From assembly GCA_023249835.1 (NCBI GenBank), contig JAHFBY010000026.1:1-10036 (forward strand): 10,036 nucleotides of DNA. The letters run 5' to 3'. Position numbers and translations under genes: made by a program. Under the pieces are notes generated by a model. That model ran no database searches. It was given only the letters and a program-made list of their open reading frames with translations, and was not told the origin of the DNA. Each line of letters starts with the position of its first letter. The first letter of the stretch is position 1. The stretch comes from Elusimicrobiota bacterium. Lineage in GTDB: Bacteria; Elusimicrobiota; Elusimicrobia; 2-02-FULL-39-32. Positions 1 through 7,900 of this stretch are shown here, piece after piece.

Positions 1-1553
1 ACGCTGTTGGTGGCGGAGAAGTTTGGCTACCTTTGATCCAGCCCAAAGAGTTGTGGGAACAAACGGGCCGTTGGCAAATTTATGGAAAAGAACTTTTACG
101 CATCAAAGACCGTAAAAACGCGGACTTTTGTTTCGCGCCTACGGCGGAAGAGGTGGTTACGGACTTAGTGAAGAAAGATGTCCGTTCCTACCGCCAACTC
201 CCAATTTTTCTTTATCAGTTTGCGAGCAAATTTAGAGATGAGATCCGCCCGAGGTTTGGAGTGATGCGGGCGCGCGAGTTCTACATGAAAGACGGTTATT
301 CTTTTCACGCTAATGATGAGGATTTAAGCCTTGCCTATACGCGGATCTTTGAAGCGTACAATAAAATATTTAAGCGCTGCGGATTAAAGTTTAGGCCGGT
401 TGAAGCTGAGGCCGGGGCCATAGGAGGCAACTATTCCCATGAATTTATGGTGCTGGCAGAAACAGGGGAAGAAGAAATAGTCTCCTGCGTTTGCGGGTAT
501 GCGGCTAACCTTGAGCGGGCAGAATGCGTGCTGCCTGCCGGCAGTCCCATTGAGTTGGCCTTGCCTTTGGCGGAATTTCCAACCCCGGGGGCATATACGG
601 TAGAAGCAGTAGCGCAGTTGATCGGGGCGCCGAAAGAAAAATTCATTAAAACCATGTTTTACGATACCGACGTTGGGCCTGTGATTGCGCTCTTGCGGGG
701 TGATTCTATATTAAATGAACCTAAACTAGTTCGTTCCTTAGGGGTTAAGAGCGTTGAAAAAATGGCGGAAGAGCGTTATTGTCAACTTGCAGGTTGTGCT
801 GTTGGTTTTGCCGGTCCAGTAGGTTTGAAGGACCGGGCGTTTGCTTTTGATCCCAAGGTTAGGGTGGTGGCGGATTATTTAGTGCAAGGCATTGTCAACG
901 GCGTTTCTGGAGCTAACCGCAAAGACGCGCATGTGAAAAATATCAATTTAGGCCGGGACTATCAGCCCGACGGTTTTTTTGATTTGCGCCAAGCTTTGCG
1001 GGGGGACATTTGTCCGCGGTGCAGCGCGGTAGGAAAAAATGAGGTTTTAGCGTTTTCGCGCGGGATCGAGGTGGGACACACTTTTAAATTGGGCACAAAA
1101 TATTCTGCGGCCATGGGAGCGGTTTTCTTAGACGAGTCCGGCCAGTCTGTGCCGTTTGTTATGGGTTGTTACGGCATTGGCGTTTCCCGGGTGGTGGCCG
1201 CTGCGATTGAACAAAACAATGACGCTAACGGCATTGTTTGGACAAAAGAATTGGCTCCGTTTAAAGTAATTATTTTGCCGGTAAATTATGATGAACCCAA
1301 TACTCGGCAATGGGCGGATAGAATTTATAACGAACTCCAAGCACAAAATATTTCAGTTATTTTGGATGATCGCTTGGAACGGGCCGGAGCAAAATTTAAA
1401 GACGCCGATTTGTTGGGAATACCTATTCGCGTTACGTTGAGCGAAAAAAGTTTGGCTCAAGGCACGGTCGAGTTTAAACTTCGCTCACAACCTGATCCCG
1501 AAATCCTTCCTAAAGATCAAATCATCCCGCGCCTCCGCCAAGAATTTTTTTAA
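1..1553 (+). CDS. proS: Prolyl-tRNA synthetase, bacterial type, 5' end cut by window edge
   Basis: Class II aminoacyl-tRNA synthetase that charges tRNA-Pro with proline in the cytoplasm. The frame is open from the first complete codon at 3. The TTG at 33 is internal and not the start: the residues before it still align with E. coli ProS, and about 60 N-terminal residues, including motif 1, lie outside the window. Motif 2 is visible as FRDEIRPRFG from 231, followed by a tRNA-synthetase-like REFYMKDGYSFH stretch. The segment between motifs 2 and 3 is long and carries the bacterial INS (YbaK-like, mis-acylation editing) domain, roughly 530-1000, with a lysine in KTMFYD. Motif 3 is GCYGIGVSR around 1164-1190. 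The anticodon-binding domain follows (PFKVIILPVN to the end). The stop is TAA at 1551-1553. Family assignment is very secure; the 516 visible codons fit a protein of about 570-580 residues. No sign of frameshift. Confidence 0.97.
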   Translation, partial: AVGGGEVWLPLIQPKELWEQTGRWQIYGKELLRIKDRKNADFCFAPTAEEVVTDLVKKDVRSYRQLPIFLYQFASKFRDEIRPRFGVMRAREFYMKDGYSFHANDEDLSLAYTRIFEAYNKIFKRCGLKFRPVEAEAGAIGGNYSHEFMVLAETGEEEIVSCVCGYAANLERAECVLPAGSPIELALPLAEFPTPGAYTVEAVAQLIGAPKEKFIKTMFYDTDVGPVIALLRGDSILNEPKLVRSLGVKSVEKMAEERYCQLAGCAVGFAGPVGLKDRAFAFDPKVRVVADYLVQGIVNGVSGANRKDAHVKNINLGRDYQPDGFFDLRQALRGDICPRCSAVGKNEVLAFSRGIEVGHTFKLGTKYSAAMGAVFLDESGQSVPFVMGCYGIGVSRVVAAAIEQNNDANGIVWTKELAPFKVIILPVNYDEPNTRQWADRIYNELQAQNISVILDDRLERAGAKFKDADLLGIPIRVTLSEKSLAQGTVEFKLRSQPDPEILPKDQIIPRLRQEFF

Positions 1554-1560
1554 ACCGCAG

Positions 1561-1578
1561 CCCTCTTGAAAAAGAGGG
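1561..1578 (+). other. Hairpin with GAAA tetraloop directly after proS
   Basis: CCCTCTT (1561-1567) pairs perfectly with AAGAGGG (1572-1578) around a GAAA loop, seven bases after the proS stop. A GNRA loop makes the hairpin stable in RNA. No T-run follows (the next bases are AGGCGCGCCCC), so it is not a canonical intrinsic terminator. It may protect the proS 3' end or terminate weakly. Confidence 0.55.
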
Positions 1579-1621
1579 AGGCGCGCCCCTAAATGAGTTT
1601 CTAAAAATGTTACAAAAAGTT

Positions 1622-1648
1622 TACAATTAATATGCGCAAAAAATTGTA
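1622..1648. promoter_or_regulatory. 7-bp inverted repeat in a TTACA-rich cluster
   Basis: TACAATT (1622-1628) and AATTGTA (1642-1648) form a perfect inverted repeat with 13 bases between the arms. TTACA also occurs at 1610, 1621 and 1674, and its complement TGTAA at 1661. TGTAAA (1661-1666) and TTTACA (1673-1678) form a second small inverted repeat. This could be an operator, or chance in AT-rich DNA. No protein partner can be named. Confidence 0.25.
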
Positions 1649-1700
1649 CTATTAGCCTAATGTAAATTTTATTTTACAGTTTGCACCACATTGATATCGG

Positions 1701-1760
1701 GGGGTCGATGAATAGGTGAGCGTTGCTCGAGGATATAAATGTTTTATAAAGTCAGGCCCC
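1701..1760 (+). ncRNA. Possible structured leader RNA element
   Basis: GGGGTC (1701-1706) can pair with GGCCCC (1755-1760), with one G-T wobble. This encloses a small hairpin, TGAGC (1717-1721) with GCTCG (1725-1729) around a GTT loop. The G-run and C-run stand out in an otherwise AT-rich region, and an intrinsic terminator lies 58 bases further on. That layout would fit a cis-regulatory leader, but the pairing is short and I match it to no known class. It conflicts with the candidate promoter at 1723-1750, so at most one of the two is probably real. Confidence 0.2.
1723..1750 (+). promoter_or_regulatory. Weak sigma-70-like promoter candidate for the giant gene
   Basis: A TTGCTC box (1723-1728) and a TATAAA box (1745-1750) are separated by 16 bases. 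The -10 matches the consensus at 5 of 6 positions, the -35 at only 3 of 6. A transcript from here would begin near 1757 and meet the terminator at 1818 before the start codon. AT-rich DNA gives such matches by chance. Confidence 0.25.
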
Positions 1761-1817
1761 AAATGATAAAAAAGATTTTTATAGCGAAAGTAATTTCTTG
1801 TTGTTATCGTTCTTTAG

Positions 1818-1848
1818 AATCCCGGCTCAAGTAAGCCGGGATTTTTTT
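1818..1848 (+). terminator. Intrinsic terminator upstream of the giant gene
   Basis: AATCCCGGCT (1818-1827) pairs perfectly with AGCCGGGATT (1834-1843) around a six-base loop and runs into a T-rich tract (T at 1842-1848, more T to 1855). This is a textbook Rho-independent terminator on the plus strand. It lies 265 bases after proS and only 19 bases before the AAGGAGA of the next gene. It may end the proS transcript, end a short leader RNA, or act as an attenuator for the giant gene. The A/T-only hairpin at 1766-1782 just upstream does not pair with it in an obvious way. Confidence 0.85.
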
Positions 1849-1867
1849 ATTTTATTAAAATAAAAAT

Positions 1868-1874
1868 AAGGAGA
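1868..1874 (+). promoter_or_regulatory. Ribosome binding site of the giant gene
   Basis: AAGGAGA lies ten bases (counted from GGAG) before ATG 1884, slightly long but acceptable. The spacer is unusually C-rich. The frame has a stop at 1815-1817 (TAG) and no ATG, GTG or TTG between that stop and 1884, so this site fixes the start. Confidence 0.8.
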
Positions 1875-1883
1875 CGTCCCCCC

Positions 1884-1994
1884 ATGACTCAGCGCTTAAA
1901 TAATAAAAAACAAACCGCCCTGAAGAGATCGGTCAGCCTTATCTTGGCTTTAACTTTTAGTTATTCCAGCGTGGCCGCGCCCTTGGCGCAAGCT
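1884..1994 (+). other. Sec-type signal peptide, residues 1-37 of the giant protein
   Basis: The N-terminus has a basic stretch (R4, K8, K9, K14, R15), then a hydrophobic core (SVSLILALTFSYSSVAA, residues 16-32) and small residues at a plausible signal peptidase I site, A35-Q36-A37 before S38. An alternative cut is after A32. There is no lipobox cysteine. It predicts export across the inner membrane, which is at odds with the CoA-dependent enzyme domains downstream. An uncleaved anchor is also possible. Confidence 0.8.
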
Positions 1995-4900
1995 TCTATG
2001 TGGGAGGACCGCAAAGCAGCCATTAGCGATCAGGCCCTGGTTAAACAAAAAAATCTCCGCGGCGAGGATCCTAAACAACTGCTCTTGGCCTCGGCAGCAG
2101 GGCTCTCTGCCCCGCTGGGTTTAAATGACTCGATCAACGGTTCCGCGCAAACCTCCGGCGCTAAAATTGATAAAAAATGGATTGAAGAAATTTTAAAAAA
2201 GAGCGGTTCAGCCCCTTCCTTAAAAAAATCTGTTCAAGGATTGCCGCCGGAAGTATGGGAAAAAGTGCAGGCGGCTGGAGAAATTGAACGCTTCTATTTA
2301 GCGGCAGGCAATGAACTTTCCTTATACAACGGCAAACTTATCGCTAAACAGCCCTTTGTGATCTATATTGAGGACTTGCATGCGGTTTCCAGCGCGCAGA
2401 AAAATATTGCGCGCATGGTTGACGGACTCTTTGCCTTGGACGTAGGTTTCGTTGGTTTAGAAGGAGCGAGCGGTCCGTTGCCCGGTTTAGAAAAATGGCA
2501 AAATTATCCTGACAAAGAAAGCTTAATGCAAGCTGCCGGGTATCTCCTGGAAGGAGGGTTTTTAACCGGCGCCGAAGCAGCAGGTTTAAAATTGGCTCCG
2601 GGCAAAGCGCAATTTTTGGGTTTGGAAAGTCTGCAAACGTATTTAGATCAAATTGATTCGTTTAAAACCACGCTAAAAGAAAGCGGACCCGCAAAATCTT
2701 GGCTGCAAAAGATGGAACAAAACCTCGCGTCGCTAAAAGAAGAAATTTATAATCCGCAATTGCAAGAGTTAGATTTCGCGCGAGTCAGCTATAAAAATAA
2801 AAGCTTAAAGTTAGGTGGATATTTGCAGAAACTTGTGGATAAGGGCGAATTTAAGGATTTAGCGCGAGATTATCATAACGTTGAACTTTATTTGTCCGCC
2901 TACGCAATTGAAAAGAAATTAAATTTTAAATGGGTGGAGTGGGACCAAAAAAACCTTTTTAAACAGCTCACGGCAAAAATGGACGAGTCAAACTTAAAGG
3001 TTCTGCTGGAAGAAAGTTTGCTCTATCGTTTGGGAAAGATTGACTTCAAAGAATTTTATTCGCGATTAGAAAATCATTGTCAAAAGAGCCAGGTTCAAAT
3101 TTCTTCTCGTATGCAGAACTACATTGATTACGTTAAGCTCACAGATAACATTGACCGAAACCTTTTTTTTGCGGAAACTCAAAAACTGGAACGCGCAGTT
3201 CAGGTTAAATGGATTCATGCCCAGGCCGAAGCGCAGGTCGCAGCGCTTGACAATGATTTAGCCTTGGCGCGCAACGCCATGCAGTTCGGCTTGAGCCCTG
3301 ATGAGTGGAGCGAGTTTAATAAACGTGAACTTGAAATAGCCCAGTTGCGCGAACGGTTCGAAAATTTGCCAAAAAATCAGAGGTTAAAAACTTTTTCTGT
3401 CCTTGAAGTTGCGGCCGCTAAAAAACATTTAAAAAGCGCGGCGCGTTTTAGCGAACTTTCGCAAGAACGCGACAGCATTTTCGTGCATGGGATGATCTCC
3501 CATGGAACTAAGTTGCCGGGAAAAACAGGCATACTCGTGGCCGGCGGTTGGCACGCTCAGGGAATGGAGAAACTTTTTAAGCGGCACGGCATTTCCTTTA
3601 TTACTTTGCGGCCGCGCATTGACATGGCTCAAATTTCAGGAAACGTTGAGCCGCTCCATTATTTTAATCGCGACCCATTGCCGCTGGAAAAACTTTTTGC
3701 GCAAGAAAAAGTGAGCTTAAACGCTCCGGTGCCATTGGGCTCGGTGACTACGCCTGTTTCCCAGTCAACGGAAAAAGTTTTGACCCGTGTTGTTCCTTTA
3801 CTCAGTTTTAGCCGGGAACTAACTGCGGAAGAGCAAAGGGTAGTGGAAAGGTTTAAGAGCGGCAGGGCGTCCTTCCGCAAGCTTGGGGATCTGTCTTATA
3901 GCCTGGAAGATGGAATAGTGGCCGTGGTTAATCATTCGGATGATCAAACCCAGTTTCTGCAAGATCCATCAGCAGCGTTGCGCGCGGCTGGGATAGCCAA
4001 TGTTCATGCTCTTCCCGAAACATTGGTTACCGGCGTTTTACAGGATCCTTTAGATCCCGGCAAAAGTTTGGGTGTTGCTATGTTCAAGGTTAGGGAAACA
4101 GTGTTGGATGAACTGCAAACGCAAGTCCTTTCGATAGGCCGAGAATCTGCAACTCAAATTGCCCGGACTCAAATAGGTGTTGCAGTTGTTAATGCGAGCC
4201 AGTTTCCAGAAAACCCGCAAGAGGCTTTAAACGATTTACGGGGTCAATTTTACAACTATATTCGAGAGTTCTATCGGGACGCGTTTAAATTTTATAACAC
4301 AAAGGTCGTGCGGGCGGATCATCCGAACGCGCAATTATTAGAAGACGGGCGGAGGGCGGTTTCTGGCTCTACTGAACAGGGTGAAATTGATGAATCAATT
4401 TCTTTACTCTTTAGCGGTCAATTTAATCAGTATGCGCTGGCAAGGGCTTTGCGCCATATTGCAAATAAATTGGGGGATGCTTTGGGAATTAATACCGAAC
4501 TGGGCGCTTTATATCAAGAGCTATTTGAGTATGGCAGAGTTACTCCCAGAACCTGGACGACGTTTAAGAGGGTGGTGCAGGTGTTGGGGCAAATTTTTAT
4601 TCAGGACTTTAATGATCGGCAAGAGCAAGAAATTGTTGATGCTTTAAATATATACAAAAAATTGCACCCGGAACGGAACGTGAGTTGGGAGTTTAGAGCG
4701 GTGACTAAAGAAGAGAGCGAAGAGTCTAAAAAATCTTCCACATCAGCGCCTGCGCGGCGACTGCTCACGATCGTTGAACAGCTTACTCCTAAAAGGTTCT
4801 CGCGAGATTTGGCGGTGAGCGAAACCTTGGATGGGGAGACCTTGGTGTCCACCTATTACCTCTCAGATGTCGGGCAAAAGGGCGGCGCGGATATTAATGG

Positions 4901-7900
4901 CGGAACCGTAAAGCTTTGGATCTCTTCGGTAATGTCGGAAGAGGGCAGGAAAAGCAGTTCCGTTATTCAAGAACATACTGTGCGTTCCGGTCTCCTGGGA
5001 GTAAAGCTTTTGGAAGAGCAGGAGAAATTTTCCGCTCGATTTCGTAATCCGCAACAGGGAGAGTCCTCGGACAAAACCGTGGAGTCTGTTTATCGAGAAG
5101 TTGCGGGCATGGGACTTAGGCTTGACGAAAATTTAAGCGAGCAAGATTTTATCCGGCTGAAACAAGTAGTGGCGCCGCTATCGGTACAAGTGGACCCTAA
5201 AGTTGCGGTCGAATTTCCTGAAATTTTTGGCCTACGAGAGATCAATGGCCGTAAACTTGACGTATTGGGAACAATTGCCTCTTTTGCAGAACGATTTAAA
5301 AGATCGTTTTCCAGAATTCGGAAGGAAAGGTTGGCCCGCAGTCAAAACGGCACTCCGCAAGGCCATTTTTTATCGGCAGATTTAAACTTAACCGACGCAG
5401 ACGGCGAAACCCGGAGCGTGGGCAGTATCCGCGAAGGTTTGGCCGCTAACCTTAGGTACATCGCTTCTAAGGGTGAGGATCAGTCCGGTTATAGGTGGAG
5501 TTTAAACGACCTAAGAGAAAGCTTGCCTTTGCCGGCAGATGTGGTCCGTCCGGGGTTACAGGGCACGGGTCCGGCTAGCGAGCTTGGGATGATGATCCGC
5601 GCCATTAACACGAGCGGTTATGCTAAACCTCCGGCTTCTTGGATGTTTGACGGCGAGGATGCGCGGGGAGTGTGGGACAAAGACTTTTATGCGCAGTTAA
5701 GAAACCTCATGCTGCTGTTAAACGGTAAACTGGAAGGTCAAACTTATAACAAAAATGGAAAAGAGTATCGGGTGAACGTTCCTCGCGATTCCTGGCTCAC
5801 GCCTTTTTTCCGTATGCCGGGCTTACATTTGTCTGATGGGTCCATTCGACTGGACGGCCAAACTATCCCCAGCATGATCCCAGCTTTGATTATCCATACG
5901 CTGGGTAACTATAACGCCTTGAGCCACGCAGGTTCCGCGCCTTACTTTTATTTTCCGAAAGTGGATACCGTGGAAGAAGCTCTGCTCATTTCCAATATTT
6001 TAAAAGCCCTGGAAGAGACTTTAGGGTTGCCCCGAGGCAGCATTAAAATTGAGATGTTAAATGAGCGGGGAAGCTATGTGCAAAACCAGGAAGCGATCAT
6101 GTGGGTTTTGCGTAAAAACCTGATTGGACCCAACGTGGGCCGCTGGGATTATATTTATAGTTTGATGCAGATGTTTATGGACCAAGGCGTGTTCCCGGAC
6201 CCGGATAAAATTCAGATGACCCACCCGATCATGACCGAGTACACGCGGCGCAACGCGCTTCTAACCATGATGGCCGGAGGCTTCCCAATTGGCGGTATGT
6301 CGGCGGTGATGCGCAACAGCGCCCGCAGAGATAAGGACGATGCCGCACTGCATGCGATCTGGTTTGATAAGTTGCGGGAACGGCTCACGGGTTTGATGGT
6401 ATATAAAGGCCATTTACTCGATTCTTACCGGCAAAGTTGGGTAGCGACCGTGGATGAAGCTTATGTTGCCGCCGGTACCGACCCCCTGAAAGCAGAGGTT
6501 GACCAATTGCAGGAGTTGATCGGGCAAGCAACGGACGCTGAGCGGGCAATTTTAAGAACATTGGGACTCTTGAACGCGGAAGATAACATTCAGTTTTTTG
6601 AAGTGACAGACGACTATTTGGCTGAACTTTATTCTGTCGAGTCATGGCAGAAAATTTTGCAAGTGCCGCAAGTGCCGGGGTTAGGAATTAACCAGGTATC
6701 TATTAACGGTTTAGAAACCGCGATACGCATGGCCACAGACTACATGTTCCAATATTTAAACGGTAACGGCGCCGCGGCCATTGACGTGACTGCTGGTCCT
6801 TTGGAAGGCACGCGCATGATGAACGATTTGGCCACCTACGAGATTTTTCGCGGATGGCTCTTAAGCGTACGTAAACACCGCCCGCGGATTGTGGCTAACG
6901 GCCAAACGCAAATTCGGGCAATTGACGGCAGCCTTGTAACTGTAAGCGAAGGACAGCCTGTAGATGATGATCTTTTGCTTGCGCTGTTGGGACATCGCCG
7001 CAAAGCCGCAGAACAGTATTTTAAAGAGCACCCGGAAAACCCTATGGGTTTTGACCGCAGTCTAGACTCTTTGTCTGTAGACGTGCTGACGTTACAGTTG
7101 GGGTTGCCGGTCAATGGGATTGTTCCAATTCCGGGAACCGAGCGCGTGGCATACGGCTCTAAAGTTCTTATGGCGCTAGTGCAAATGGGTTTGCAGGACG
7201 AAGTTCCTGCCTTGCGCGAACGAGGGCGCGCTGATATTTTAAACAAGAGTTACTCCGAAGTCCTGGCAGCGGTAGAACGGAGGGAGCTTGACTCTTCCGA
7301 GTTGGCAAGATATAAAAAATACCAAAATATGTTAAGGGTTATTTTTACCGGATCCCCGGAAAGAGTCAATGAGTTAGAGGCGGCAGGTGAACTTCCCGTT
7401 CGCGCGGCTGAACTTTACCGCGACATTTATGATTTGCCTGACCCCCAAGAAGCGCGCGAAACAGTTTTTGCTTCCCACTGGTACGATTTGCCGGCAGATT
7501 TGGGGGAGATGTCGGGCGCTTATTTATTTTCGCTGGTTAGCGATTTGTTAAATTCGGATAAAACGGCCAGCGGTTTTCTGGGGATTAGCCTTAAAAACTA
7601 TTTAAATCGCGAGAACGTAAAAGATCAGGCCAGTGGTTACTTGGGGGAATGGGAAAATTTAAAACAGGCGGAAAAATCCAAGAAACTGAGTAAAGCCGAG
7701 TTTGAAAATATAAACCAAGGAAAGCGCCGAATCTTATCGCAATTAATTCAGTTGTTGAAAAAAGGCCTAAGATTAAACAGGTTTAATGAGTTGGCAATAT
7801 ATTTGGATACGTTGCAAAGCAACATTATAGAAAACAATGAAAGTTTGCCTTTAACCGTATGGGTTAACGCGCAGAAAGCATGGCAACATTTGCTTGCCGG

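Larger units (their letters stand above)
1554..1883. other. Intergenic region between proS and the giant gene
   Basis: This 330-base stretch has no convincing coding frame. From left to right it holds a GAAA-loop hairpin, an AT-rich segment with several TTACA/TGTAA elements, a G-rich then C-rich segment that can pair, a weak candidate promoter, an intrinsic terminator, and a Shine-Dalgarno sequence for the downstream gene. These are listed separately. I looked for tRNA cloverleaves and for common riboswitch cores (c-di-GMP-I, TPP, cobalamin, SAM, fluoride, glycine) by eye and recognised none. Confidence 0.7.

Noticed and set aside
33..35. TTG at 33 as the proS start codon
   Set aside because: The frame is open upstream to the window edge and the residues before it align with ProS; motif 1 would be missing if translation began here.
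1571..1590. GGCGCGCC palindrome after the proS hairpin as an attachment site or mobile-element end
   Set aside because: A single short palindrome with no partner repeat, no integrase or transposase in the window, and even composition on both sides.
1818..1848. Terminator as the end of a recognised small RNA gene
   Set aside because: No promoter of good quality and no known RNA family could be seen between proS and the terminator, so no separate RNA gene is called.
3405..3620. Two GCGGCCGC octamers close together as a regulatory repeat
   Set aside because: Both lie within coding sequence in conserved-looking protein regions and are in different codon phases, which fits chance.
4381..4647. 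88-codon plus-strand frame inside the giant gene
   Set aside because: Out of frame with the continuous giant reading frame, which reads through without a break here; no evidence of a frameshift or an overlapping gene.
6836..7246. 136-codon open frame on the minus strand
   Set aside because: It lies wholly opposite the malate synthase C-terminal part, has a low-complexity Ser/Arg/Pro composition, and has no family motifs; it is a shadow of the real gene.
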